DNA from: Scolanthus callimorphus
Lineage: Eukaryota > Cnidaria > Anthozoa > Actiniaria > Edwardsiidae
Assembly (NCBI GenBank): GCA_033964015.1
Contig: CM066924.1
Coordinates: 22,068,280-22,132,279, forward strand
Direction: 5' to 3'
Length of the DNA stretch: 64,000 bases
Made by a program: the position numbers and the translations under genes. Numbering within the stretch: position 1 is the first letter of the stretch; every line of letters begins with the position of its first letter. This document shows, piece after piece, positions 22,955 to 35,330 of the stretch. The notes beneath the pieces are model-generated. The model worked only from the letters and a program-made list of their open reading frames with translations, did no database searches and had not been told where the DNA came from.

Positions 22955-25757
22955 GCTTTCGTCTGAATTCATCTGGGTTCATCTGCCTTCATCTGGTTCA
23001 TTTGCCTTGATCTGCCTTCATCTGGGTTTCATCTGCCTTCATCTGAGTTAATCTGTCTTCATCTGAGTTCATCTGTGTTCATCTGCCTTCATCTAGGTTC
23101 ATCTGCCTTCATCTGTGTTCATCTGCCTTCATCTGCCTTCATCTAGGTTCATCTGCCTTCATCTGTGTTCATCTGCCTTCATCTGAGTTCATCTGGGTTC
23201 ATCTGCCTTCATCTGGGTTCATTTGCCTTCATCTGAGTTCATCTGGGTTCATCTGAGTTCATCTGCCTTCATCTGGTTTCATCTGCCTTCATCTGTGTTC
23301 ATCTGCCTTCATCTGGGTTCATCTGAGTTCATCTGCCTTCATCTGAGTTCATCTGCCTTCATCTGGGTTCACCTGCCATCATCTGCCTTCATCTGGGTTC
23401 ATCTGCCTTCATCTGGGTTCATTTGCCTTCATCTGAGTTCGTCTGCGTTCGTCAGGGTTCATCTGCCTTCATCTGTGTTCATCTGCCTTCATCTGAGTTC
23501 ATCTGGGTTCATCTGCCTTCATCTGGGTTCATTTGCCTTCATCTGGGTTCATTTGCCTTCATCTGAGTTCATCTGCCTTCATCTGAGTTCATCTGCCATC
23601 ATCTGGGTAAATCTGCCTTCATCTGTGTTCATCTGCCTTCATCTGAGTTCATCTGCCTTCATCTGAGTTCATCTGCCTTCATCTGAGTTCATCTGCCTTC
23701 ATCTGGGTTCATCTGCCTTCATCTGGGTTCATCTGCCTTCATCTGGGTTCATTTGCCTTCATCTGAGTCCATCTGCCTTCATCTGGGTTCATCTGCCTTC
23801 ATCTGGGTTCATCTGCCTTCATCTGTGTTCATCTGCCTTCATCTGGGTTCATCTGAGTTCATCTGCCTTCATCTGAGTTCATCTGCCTTCATCTGGGTTC
23901 ATCTGAGTTCATCTGCCTTCATCTGAGTTCATCTGCCTTAGTCTGGGCTCATCTGCCTTCATCTGGGTTCATCTGCCTTCATCTGTGTTCATCTGCTTTC
24001 ATCTGGGTTCATCTGAGTTCATCTGCCTTCATCTGAGTTCATCTGCCTTCATCTAGGTTCACCTGGGTTCACCTGCCTTCATCTGGGTTCATCTGCCTTC
24101 ATCTGGGTTCATCTGCCTTCATCTGCCTTCATCTGCCTTCACCTGGGTTTATCTACCTTCATCTTGCTTCATCTGGGTTCATCTGTCTTCATCTGGGTTC
24201 ATCTGCCTTCATCTGGGTTCATCTGCCTTCATCTGTGTTCATCTGCCTTCATCTGTGTTCATCTGCCTTCATCTGGATTCATCTGAGTTCATCTGCCTTC
24301 ATCTGAGTTCATCTGCCTTCATCTGGGCTCACCTGCCTTCATCTGGGTTCATCTGCCTTCATCTAGGTTCATCAGCCTTCATCTAGGTTCGTCTGCCTTC
24401 ATCTGTGTTCATCTGCCTTCATCTTCCTTCATCTGTGTTCATCTGCCTTCATCTGGATTCATCTGAGTTCATCTGCCTTCATCTGAGTTCATCTGCCTTC
24501 ATCTGGGTTCACCTGCCTTCATCTGGGTTCATCTGCCTTCATCTAGGTTCATCAGCCTTCATCTAGGTTCGTCTGCCTTCATCTGTGTTCATCTGCCTTC
24601 ATCTTCCTTCATCTGTGTTCATCTGCCTTCATCTGGCTTCATCTGTGTTCATTGCCTTCATCTGGGATCATCTACCTTCATCAGGGTTCATCTGCCTTCA
24701 TTTGAGTTCATCTGCCTTCATCTGAGTTCAACTGCCTTCATCTGAGTTCATCCGCCTTCATCTGAGTTCATCTGCCTTCATCTGGGTTCATCTGGGTTCA
24801 TCTGTCTTCATCTGGGTTCATCTGCCTTCATCTGGGTTCATCTGCCTTCATCTGGGTTCATCTGCCTTTATCTGAGTTCATCTGCCTTCATCAGAGTTCA
24901 TCTGCCTTCATCTGAGTTCATCCGCCTTCATCTGAGTTCATCTGCTTTCATCTGGGTTCATCTGCCTTCATCTGGGTTCATCTTCCTTCATCTGAGTTCA
25001 TCTGCCTTCGTCTCGATTAATCTGGGTTCATCTGAGCTCATCTGCCTTCATCTGGGTTCATCTGCCTTCATCTGAGCTCATCTGCCTTCATCTGAGTTCA
25101 TCTGCCTTCATCTGGGTTCATCTGCCTTCATCTGAGTTCATCTGCCTTCATCTCGATTCATCTGGGTTCATCTGAGTTCATCTGAGTTCATCTGCCCTCA
25201 TCTGGGTTCATCTGCCTTCATCTGAGTTCATCTGAGTTCATCTGCCTTCATCTGGGTTCATCTGCCTGCATCTGAGTTCATCTGCCTTCATCTGAGATCA
25301 TCTGCCTTCATCTGAGTTCATCTTCCTTCATCTCAGTTCATCTGCCTTCATCAGAGTTCATCCGCCTTCATCTGAGTTCATCTTCCTTCATCTGGGTTCA
25401 TCTGCCTTCATCTGGGTTCATCTGCCTTCATCTGGGTTCATTTTCCTTCATCTGAGTTCATCTGCCTTCATCTCGATTCATCTGGGTTCATCTGAGTTCA
25501 TCTGCCTTCATCTGGGATCATCTGCTTTCTTCTAACTTCATCTGCCCTCATCTGGGTTCATCTTAGTTTATCTGCCTTCATCTGCCTTCATCTGGGTTCA
25601 TTGCCTTCATTTGGGTTCATCTGCCTTCATCTAAGTTCATCTGCCTTCATCTGGGTTCATCTGCCTTCATCTGGGTTCATCTGCCTTTATCTGGGTTCAT
25701 CTGCCTTCATCTGAGTTCATCTGGGTTCATCTGAGTTCATCTGGGTTCATCTGCCAT
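22955..25757 (+). repeat. 20-bp minisatellite, 2.8 kb, left arm of inverted pair
   Basis: Built from the decamers GTTCATCTGC and CTTCATCTGG, giving the 20-mer GTTCATCTGCCTTCATCTGG with variants (GAG, TGT, AGG before TTCATC). About 140 copies. Open reading frames such as HLPSSGFICLHLGSSAFIW are shadows of the repeat. The same unit is present in reverse complement at 30240-33965. Confidence 0.95.
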
Positions 25758-25758
25758 C

Positions 25759-26620
25759 AGAGTAGTAGTTAGAAATTATAGTATGCTTTTTAGTACTAAT
25801 AGCTAGATAAGAAAAATAGTAGTTTCAAAAGAAGGAAAAATGGGGTTTGACGAGTACGAAATCGTACTGATTTTGGGGTCAAAACATGAAAACGAGGCTA
25901 AAGCGCAGCGAAGCGTGGACACGCTTTGGTTTTTCTTTGGTTACCCCGTGGTTACCTCATGGTTACCCCTTGGTTACCCCGTGTTTATCCGTTAGTTACC
26001 CCGTGGTTATAAATGTCTCTCCGTAAAGGGTTCTAAAAGGATTCAACCTACGCCCAAAATAAACAGTCTAACATAGACTAACATAGTCTAGCTACATGTC
26101 TAACATAGACTAGCTACATAGACTAGCTACAAAGGCTAACAAAAACTAGCTACATAGTAGAACATAGACTAGTAAATGTCCCTCCGTAAAGGGTTCTAAA
26201 ACGGTCCTGTGAAAACGAAGAGGAGGAGGAGGGAGAGGAGGGGTGCTATTCAGTGAGGAGGAGGAGGGGCAAACAAAAGGACATTAATGCTTCTTAATAT
26301 TCTACACTGCTGTGGGCGTCTTGCGGGCGTGACGGGCGTGACGGACCTATAGCGGGCGTGACGGTGGCTATAGCGGGCGTGACGGGCTCTGTAGCGGGCG
26401 TTGACGGACGCTATAGCGGGCGCTGTAGCGGGCATCGACGGGCGCTATAGCGGGCGTTGTAGCGGGCGTCAACGCCCGTCACGCCCGCTATAGCGTCCGT
26501 CAACGCCCATCACGCCCGCAACGTACTCGTCAAACCCATTTTTTCCTTCTTTTGAACTACTATCTTTCTATCTAGCTATTAGTACTAAAAAGCATACTAT
26601 AATTTTTAACTACTAATTAT
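25759..26620. mobile_element. Foldback/TIR element whose interior is three tandem-repeat blocks
   Basis: Arms of about 100 bp: left 25759-25858 (AGTAGTAGTTAGAAATTATA ... TTTGACGAGTACG) and right 26522-26620, its complement. Inside lie GGTTACCCCGT repeats (25935-26005), ACATAGACTAGCT repeats (26070-26170) and GCGGGCGTGACGG/GCTATAGCGGGCG repeats (26315-26520). It starts within 2 bp of the end of the 20-bp minisatellite. Confidence 0.82.
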
Positions 26621-27689
26621 ATTCTGCAGCATATAATCATCCTTACTTCCGGTTTGAGCATGTCTGGGTAAGTCTATCTCAAGAGCGGACAAGTCTGGCA
26701 ACCTATTGTTTTCACTAATGACGTCACTTCCGGCCTAGATATGCCTCTGACATGATATGTATGACATGATCATGTGTACTTAGGGCCGATCCGCCCTGAC
26801 CCGCCCGCGCTAAAACCCTTACTTTGTATACTACTTCTGCCTTCATCTGCCCTCCACTAGTCTGCTCAGACTGCAATCAAGCTAGGGTTATCGGTAGAAC
26901 GAGGATCCGGACGAGAAAATGAGGACTCACAAAATGAGGAGGCGGACTGAGAAAATCGGACTCACAAAACGCGGACTGCGAAAATGCGGACTCACAAAAC
27001 GCGGACTGAGAAAATGGGACTCACAAAACGCGGACTGAGAAAATGCGGACTCAAAACAATATATATATATCTTAAAAATAAAAATTTTACGATTTTAGAT
27101 TGAGTATAGAACCTGCTCAGATAGATTAAGGCATGGGTCAATGCTTAGTTTTGCCCTAAGACTTAGACGGGTGGTCAACTCTGTTTGAACATGCACATAT
27201 CAAGAGAATAACTTGTCCATAAGGGAACTGTCATTATTTACCGGGGGGAGGGCCGCTTTTTTGTCAAAAAGAGCTCCAAAATTTGACCCTCCCCTTTAAA
27301 GTACTTTAAAAATGTGGCCGTCCCCTATGTAGTCCTGAAAAAAATGTGACCCTCCCCTCAATCTTTTTTTTTAAGTATGAAATCATTGCTTCCTTTAGTA
27401 ATTCTCCAGCCTGGATCTCGACTGCGGTCTATTATAACAATACAGTTTATGCTAGCGGGCGTAAATATGTTTTGGCCTGACTTAGGCTCATTTTAGCCCG
27501 AGCGCAGCGAGGGTTAAAACGAGCACCGAGAAAGGCCCAAAACATATTTACCCCCAAGAACATCAACTACATTACTATTATTATAACTTTGTAGAGCATA
27601 AAAGAATCTAAAAAGTAGAAAAAGCGGGAATTTATGTCACCATCATAACGCCGATTGACTCGCGCGAGCAATAGTAATAGTACCGCCAC
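26621..27689. other. Non-coding region with a 30-bp minisatellite
   Basis: About five copies of GCGGACTGAGAAAATGCGGA + CTCACAAAAC at 26905-27055. A palindromic repeat GGGCGTAAATATGTTTTGGCC / GGCCCAAAACATATTTACC lies around 27458-27555. CCCTCCCC-type runs occur near 27240-27360. No gene. Confidence 0.6.
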
Positions 27690-30175
27690 AATCGAAATAG
27701 AAATTTTCGCAAAATTGGCCGTGTTTGGGATTTATTATCGGACAAACTAGCATACATATTAGCACGCGTTTTACTTAGGGATCATTGACATGTATCCGTC
27801 TTTACGTACACTAAAGTTGAAGTCATTTGAGTGTAATCTGGCTGATTTACAGCCATTCCTGAACACATGATATATGGGTCTTGTTACCACTTCACATTGA
27901 CAAGTCAAATGTTCACCCAAATACCTTGTCTTCAAGAAATGCTGTAAAGCAGCGAGTTTTCACTCAACGTAGCTCAACCTAGTGTAGTGATCAACGAATG
28001 ACAGTCATTGATCAATTTGTGTCACCCGTTGCTAGGCGCTGTATCTATGGCAACAGGCAGAGACTCAAACTCTCGGACAAACTGGCATACATATGAGCAT
28101 ACATTTTACGTAGGGATCATTAGCATATATCCGTCTTTACGTACATTATGTTTGATGTCATTTGAGTGTAATCTGATTGATTTACAGCCATTCTTGAAAG
28201 CATGACATATGGGTCTTTTTAGCACTTCACATTGAAAAGTCAAATTTTCACCCAAATACCGTGTCAACAAGAAATGCTGTAAGGCAGCGAGTTTTCACTC
28301 AACGTGGCTCAAACTAAGTGTAGTGAATAATAAATGATATTCATTGATCCATTTGTATCACCCGTTGCTCGGCGCTGTATCTATGGCAACAGACAAAGGC
28401 TCAAAGTTGAGAAAAAATGGTATTTTTATGTCGAAATTTTCGCAAAATTGGCCGTGTTTGGGACTTATTATCGGACAAACTGTCATACATATTAGCACGC
28501 GTTTTACTTAGCGATCTGTCATTGACATGTATCCGTCTTTACGTACACTAAAGTTGAAGTCATTTGAGTGTAATCTGGCTGATTTACAGCCATTCTTGAA
28601 CACATGATATATGGGTCTTGTTACCACTTCACATTGACAAGTCAAATGTTCACCCAAATACCGTGTCTTCAAGAAATGCTGTAAAGCAGCGAGTTTTCAC
28701 TCAACGTAGCTCAAACCTAGTGTAGTGATCAACGAATGACAGTCATTGATCAATTTGTATCACCCGTTGCTAGGCGCTGTATCTATGGCAACAGGCAGAG
28801 ACTCAAACTCGAGGAAACACGCTTTTTTTATTTCGAAATATTCGCAAAATTGGCCGTGTTTGGGACTAATTCTCGGACAAACTGGCATACATATGAGCAT
28901 ACATTTTACGTAGGGATCATTAGCATATATCGGTCTTTACGTACATTAAGTTTGATGTCACTTGAGTGTAATCTGATTGATTTACAGCCATTCTTGAAAG
29001 CATGACATATGGGTCTTTTTAGCACTTCACATTGAAAAGTCAAATTTTCACCCAAATACCGTGTCTTCAAGAAATGCTGTAAGGCAGCGAGTTTTAACTC
29101 AACGTAGTAGCTCAAACTAAGTGTAGTGGATAATAAATGATATTCATTGATCCATTTGTATCACCCGTTGCCAGGCGCTGTATCTATGGCAACAGACAAA
29201 GGCTCAAAGATGAGAAATTATGGTATTTTTTATGTCGATATGTTCGCAAAATTGGCCGTGTTTGGGACTTATTATCGGACAAAGTAGCATACATATTAGC
29301 ACGCATTTTACTTAGTGATCATTGACATGTATCCGTCAAATTTTCACCCAAATACCGTGTCTTCAAGAAATGCTGTAAGGCAGCGAGTTTTCACTCAACG
29401 TGGCTCAAACTAAGTGTAATGATCAACGAATAATAGTCATTGATCAATTTGCATCACCTGGTGCTACGCGCTGTATCTATGGCAACAGACAGAGACTCAA
29501 AGTCGAGGAAACATGCTCTTTTTATTTCCAAATTTTCGCAAAATTCGCCGTGTTTGGGACTTTATTTTCGGACAAACTGGCATACATATGAGCACGCGTT
29601 TCACTTAGGGATCATTGGCATGTATCAGTCTTTACGTACACTAAATTTGAAGTCATTTGAGTGTAATGTGACTGATTTACAGCAACTCTTGAGAGCATGA
29701 TACATGGGTCTTTTAGCACCTTACATTGACAAGTCAAATTTTATCCAAATACCGCACCCTCAAGAAATGCTGTAAAGCAGCGAGTTTTCACTCAACGTAG
29801 CTCAAACTTAGTGTAGTGATCAACGAATGACAGTCATTGATCAATCTGTATCACCCGTGGCTACGCGCTGTATCTTTGGCAACAGACAGAGACTCAAATT
29901 CGAGGAAACACGCTCTTTTTATTTCGAAATATTTGCAAAATTGGCCGTGTTGGGACTAATTTTCGGACATACTGGCATACATATGAGCATGCATTTTACT
30001 TAGTGATCATTGGCAGGTATCAGTCTTTACGTACACCAAAGTTCATGGCATTTCTGTGTAATCTGACTGATTTACAGCCATTCTTGGAGGGATGATATAT
30101 GGGTGCTTTAATTCTTCACATTGGCAAGTCGAATTTTTACAAAATTTATGGAATTTCGATAAAATCTGGCTGATT
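27690..30175 (+). repeat. Satellite of about 400-bp monomers, six copies
   Basis: The landmark TCATTGATCAATTTGT..CACCCGTTGCTAGGCGCTGTATC recurs near 28009, 28343, 28743, 29143, 29438 and 29836. That gives spacings of about 334, 400, 400, 295 and 398 bp; the short intervals are internal deletions. Each monomer holds GCAAAATTGGCCGTGTTTGG, ATTTACAGCCATTCTTGA and GCAGCGAGTTTTCACTCAAC. Alternate monomers resemble each other more (GAGGAAAC versus GATGAGAAA types), suggesting a dimeric higher-order unit. Short ORFs are shadows. Confidence 0.88.
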
Positions 30176-30239
30176 TATGGCCCATTATTGGAAGCACGAT
30201 TTTTTGGGACCTTCATAGGACTTTTATTAGTATAAATAC

Positions 30240-33200
30240 GAACACAGACGAACACAAATGAACTTAGATGAAGGCAGATGAACCCCGATGAAGGCAGATG
30301 AACACAGACGAACTCAATTGAAGGCAGATAACTCAGGTGAAGGCAGATCAACACAGATGAAGGATGATGAACAAAGATGCAGGCAGATGAACACAGATGA
30401 AGGTAGATGAACGCAGATGAAGACAGATGGAGGCAAATGAAGACATATGAAGGCAGATGAAGACAGATGAACTCAGATGAAGGCAGATGAACCCAGATGA
30501 AGGCAGATGAACCAAGATGAAGGCAGATCAAAGCTGATGAAGGCAGATGAACCTAGATGAAAGCCGATGAACCCAGATGAAGGCAGATGAACCTAGATGA
30601 AGGCAGATGAAGGCAGATGAACCCAGATGAACTCAGATGAAGGCAGATGAACCCAGATGAAGGCAGATGAACTCAGATGAAGGCAGATGAACACAGATGA
30701 AGGCAGATGAACCCAGATGAAGGCAGATGAACCCAGATGAAAGCAGATGAACCCACATGAAGGCAGATGAACCCACATGAAGGCAGATGAACCCAGATGA
30801 AAGCAGATGAACCCAGATGAAGGCTGATGAACCCAGATGAAGGCAGATGAACCCAGATGAACCCAGATGAACCCAGATGAAGGCAGATGAAGCCAGATGA
30901 AGGCAGATGAAGGCTGATGAAGGCAGATGAACCTAGATGAAAGCAGATGAACACAGATGAAGGCAGATGAATCCAGACGAAGGCAGATGAACCCAGATGA
31001 AGGCAGATGAACCCAGATGAAGGCAGATGAACCTAAATGAAGGCAGATGAACACAGATGAAGGCAGATGAACACAGATGAAGGCAGATGAACCCAGATGA
31101 AAGCAGATGAACCCAGATGAAAGCAGATGAACTCAGATGAAGGCAGATGAAGGCGGATGAACCCAGATGAACTCAGATGAAAGCAGATGAAAGCAGATGA
31201 AGGCGGATGAACCCAGATGAACTCAGATGAAGGCAGATGAACCCAGATGAAGGCAGATGAACCAGATGAAGGCGGATGAACCCAGATGAAGGCGGATGAA
31301 CCCAGATGAAGGCAAATGAACGTAGATGAAGACATATGAAGGCAGATGAAGACAGATGAACCCAGATGAAGGTAGATGAAGGTAGATGAAGGCAGATGAA
31401 GGCAGATGAAGGCAGATGAAGGCAGATGAAGACAGATGAACCCAGATGAAGGCAGATAAACCCAGATGAAGGCAGATGAACCCAGATGAAGGCAGATGAA
31501 GGCAGATGAAGGCAGATGAACCTAGATGAAGGCAGATAAACCCAGATGAAGGCAGATGATCCAAGATGAAGGCAGATGAAAACAGATGAAGGCAGATGAA
31601 CCCAGATGAAGGCAGATGAACCCAGATGGGGGCAGATAAACCCAGATGAGGGCAGATGAACCCAGATGAAGGCAGATGAAGGCAGATGAACCCAGATGAA
31701 GGCTGATAAACCAAGATGAAGGCAGATGAACCCAGATGAACCCAGATGAAGGCAGATGAACACAGATGAAGGCAGATGAACACAGATGAAGGCAGATGAA
31801 CACAGATGAAGGTAGATGAGGGCAAATGAACCCAGATGAACCTAGATGAAGGCAGATGAGGGCAGATGAACCCAGATGAAGACAGATGAACCCAGATGAA
31901 GGGAGATGAACCTAGATGAAGGCAGATGAACACAGATGAAGGCAGATGAACCCAGATGAAGGCAGATGAACCCAGATGAAGGCAGATGAAGGCAGATGAA
32001 CCCAGATGAAGGCAAATGAATGCAGATGAAGACAGATTAACCCAGATGAAGGCAGATGAACCCAGATGAAGCCAGATGAAGGCAGATGAAGGCAGATGAA
32101 GACAGATGAACCCAGATGAAGGCAGATGAAGGCAGATGAACCCAGATGAAGGCAAATGAATGCAGATGAAGGCAGATGAACCCAGATGAAGGCAGATGAA
32201 CCCAGATGAAGGCAGATGAACCCAGATGAAGGCAAATGAATGCAGATGAACCCAGATGAAGGCAGATCAACCCAGATGAAGGCAAATGAATGCAGATGAA
32301 GGCAGATGAGGGCAGATGAACCCAGATGAAGACAGATGAACCCAGATGAAGGGAGATGAACCTAGATGAAGGCAGATGAACACAGATGAAGGCAGATGAA
32401 CCCAGATGAAGGCAGATGAAGGCAGATGAACCCAGATGAGGCAGATGAACCCAGATGAAGGCAAATGAATGCAGATGAAGACAGATTAACCCAGATGAAG
32501 GCAGATGAACCCAGATGAAGGCAGATGAAGGCAGATGAAGGCAGATGAAGGCAGATGAAGGCAGATGAAGACAGATGAACCCAGATGAAGGCAGATGAAG
32601 GCAGATGAACCCAGATGAAGGCAAATGAACGCAGAGGAAGGCAGATGAACCCAGATGAAGGCAAATGAATGCAGATGAAGGCAGATGAACCCAGATGAAG
32701 GCAGATGAACCCAGATGAAGGCAGATCAACCCAGGTGAAGGCAAATGAATGCAGATGAACCCAGATGAAGGCAGATCAACCCAGATGAAGGCAAATGAAT
32801 GCAGATGAAGGCAGATGAAGACAGATGAAGGCAGATGAACCCAGATGAAGGCAGATGAACCCAGATGAAGCCAGATGAAGGTAGATGAAGGCAGATGAAG
32901 GCAGATGAAGGCAGATGAAGGCAGATGAACCCAGATGAAGGCAAATGAACGCAGAGGAAGGCAGATGAACCCAGATGAAGGCAAATGAATGCAGATGAAG
33001 GCAGATGAACCCAGATGAAGGCAGATGAACCCAGATGAAGGCAGATCAACCCAGATGAAGGCAAATGAATGCAGATGAACCCAGATGAAGGCAGATCAAC
33101 CCAGATGAAGGCAAATGAATGCAGATGAAGGCAGATGAAGACAGATAAAGGCAGATGAACCCAGATGAAGGCAGATGAACCCAGATGAAGCCAGATGAAG

Positions 33201-33965
33201 GTAGATGAAGGCAGATGAAAGCAGATGAACCCAGATGAAGCCAGATGAAGGTAGATGAAGGCAGATGAAGACAGATGAACCCAGATGAAGGCAGATGAAA
33301 GCAGATGAACCCAGATGAAGGCAAATGAATGCAGATGAAGGCAGATGAACCCAGATGAACCCAGATGAAGCCAGATGAAGGTAGATGAAGGCAGATGAAG
33401 ACAGATGAACCCAGATGAAGGCAGATGAAAGCAGATGAACCCAGATGAAGGCAAATGAATGCAGATGAAGGCAGATGAACCCAGATGAAGGGAGATGAAC
33501 CCAGATAAAGGCAGATGAACCCAGATGAAGGCAGATGAACCCAGATGAAGGCAAATGAATGCAGATGAAGGCAGATGAACCCAGACGAAGGCAAATGAAT
33601 GCAGATGAAGGCAGATGAACCCAGACGAAGGCAGATGAACCCAGATGAAGGCAGATGAAGGCAAATGAATGCAGATGAAGGCAGATGAAGACAGATGAAG
33701 GCAGATGAACCCAGATGAAGGCAAATGAATGCAGATGAAGGCAGATGAACCCAGACGAAGGCAAATGAATGCAGATGAAGGCAGATGAACCCAGACGAAG
33801 GCAGATGAACCCAGATGAAGGCAGATGAAGGCAAATGAATGCAGATGAAGGCAGATGAAGACAGATGAAGGCAGATGACCCAGATGAAGGCAGATGAAGG
33901 CAAATGAACGCAGAGGAAGGCAGATGAACCCAGATGAAGGCAGATGAATGCATATGAGCCCAAAT
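30240..33965 (-). repeat. 20-bp minisatellite, 3.7 kb, right arm of inverted pair
   Basis: The reverse complement of the 22955-25757 unit: CAGATGAAGGCAGATGAACC and variants, about 185 copies. From 32000 onward a longer register with GGCAAATGAATGCAGATGAA repeats periodically, showing block amplification. The long minus-strand ORFs (up to 438 codons) are repeat shadows. Confidence 0.95.
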
Positions 33966-34389
33966 GAAAGTAGAGCGAGGTGGTGACTAGAATGGTTAGG
34001 TTTTAGTGTGAGTTTTGTCGTGAGCATTCCTCTATTTAGCAATGACCGTCCCCAACCCGCCCGCCATCTTGAAAATTACCCGAAATTTCACAAGACCTTT
34101 TGAACGACACAGTTACCTTGTTGCGTGGGTTTCCTGTGTATACCACCACATCAGCCCAAACAGCGCAGAGGTGAGTTCCTAACTTTGGATTTTTGTTTCG
34201 CTTATTTTAAAACGCTTGATATTTTACACCTGATACAACACTGCTGTTGGGGGATTCGACTCAAAAAGTATCATGACACCGTGGGTTTGTGCATGCGGGA
34301 TTCCTGTGGTACTCTTTAGTGAGTCACACAGTCACACCTACGCCCATTTTGATCGAGAGCCGTCTCTAAGGTTTGTGTTACCCATTAAA

Positions 34390-35330
34390 ATGGCTGCCCA
34401 AGGAGACGATGAGTTTACAGTGCACAAGTATGAACACGAAATCTACATGGTCCGCGAGAAGTTCTATACTTCATGGAATTTGCCGAATATTTGGGTCGTC
34501 AAGGGATCCAGTAAGGATTTGATCATAGATACAGGAGTCGGGCTTTGGGACCTTCCTGGGTTTCTAAAGAAACACAACATCATTGGCGAGAAACCTTACG
34601 AAGGCGTAGCTACACATATCCACTTCGATCACACTGGCGGGGCGCACCAGTTCGAGTATTTTTCGATCCACAAAGCTGAAGCCGAAGCCTTGAAACGTGG
34701 AGACCAATACGAGATCTGTTCTCATATGACAGCTAGAGAAGTTGCAAAGCCTCCTAGTCCCGACTGGCACGCAAGAAACTACAAAGTCCCAGCTAAAGAA
34801 CCAACTAGAATCTTAGAAGACGGGGATATCTTTGACCTGGGGAACAGAAAAATAAAGATAATGCATCTTCCAGGTCACACGAGAGGTAGCATTGCATTTT
34901 ATGAGGAAGAAACCAAGTCACTGTTTAGTGGAGATATTATTTACATTGGCCCCCTGTTTGACTGCTTGCCTTACAGTAATGTCTCGGATTACCTGAAGAC
35001 TGCTCAGACTCTCAAAGATCTGTCCTCACAAGTAGACAAAGTATACCCAGGTCACGCAGAAGTTTTGATGGTCAAACACTTAACAGCCTTTTGGATGACT
35101 ACATATCCTCCAAGCAAGCTTGCTGTGATGGCTGCAAGACATCTTTGACTGGGGTAGCTGTGGATATTTTGCTTAAGGGTAGAAACACTGACAGTGTACC
35201 TTCAAAGTGTTGTTATCACTGCTGCTGTTGCTACCACTGCATTGGTGCAGTTGTGTCACAACCCTTAGGGTCAGAGCAAGCACAAGCTAAACAAACAGAG
35301 AACACAGGCCTGTTGTCAGGAGACAAATAA
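34390..35330 (+). CDS. MBLAC2: MBLAC2-like metallo-beta-lactamase protein, copy 1 (3' frameshift)
   Basis: Intronless; start MAAQGDDEF is chosen because homology to animal MBLAC2 begins right after it. The metallo-beta-lactamase fold is shown by IDTGVG near residue 47, the metal-binding HIHFDH (near residue 75), LPGHTRG, SGDIIY and YPGH. MBLAC2 hydrolyses long-chain acyl-CoA in vertebrates. Copy 2 has five T at 38004-38008 where this copy has four at 35063-35066. The frame therefore shifts and stops at 35148, replacing the native C-terminus. The original frame continues openly from about 35067 to TAA at 35328-35330. That tail is Cys-rich (KCCYHCCCCYHC), extends past the vertebrate length and may be a lipidation or membrane-anchoring site. 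Upstream about 200 bp is diverged from copy 2, while the coding and 3' parts are almost identical. Confidence 0.85.

Noticed and set aside
23223..23666. 147-codon ORF with the same FICLHL repeats
   Set aside because: Translated minisatellite, not a protein.
26250..26435. Ala/Arg-rich ORF
   Set aside because: Translation of GCGGGCG tandem repeats in the foldback element.
30240..34042. Minus-strand ORFs of up to 438 codons (SSAFICLHLGSS repeats)
   Set aside because: They run through the 20-bp minisatellite, exist in several overlapping frames, and contain only the translated repeat unit.
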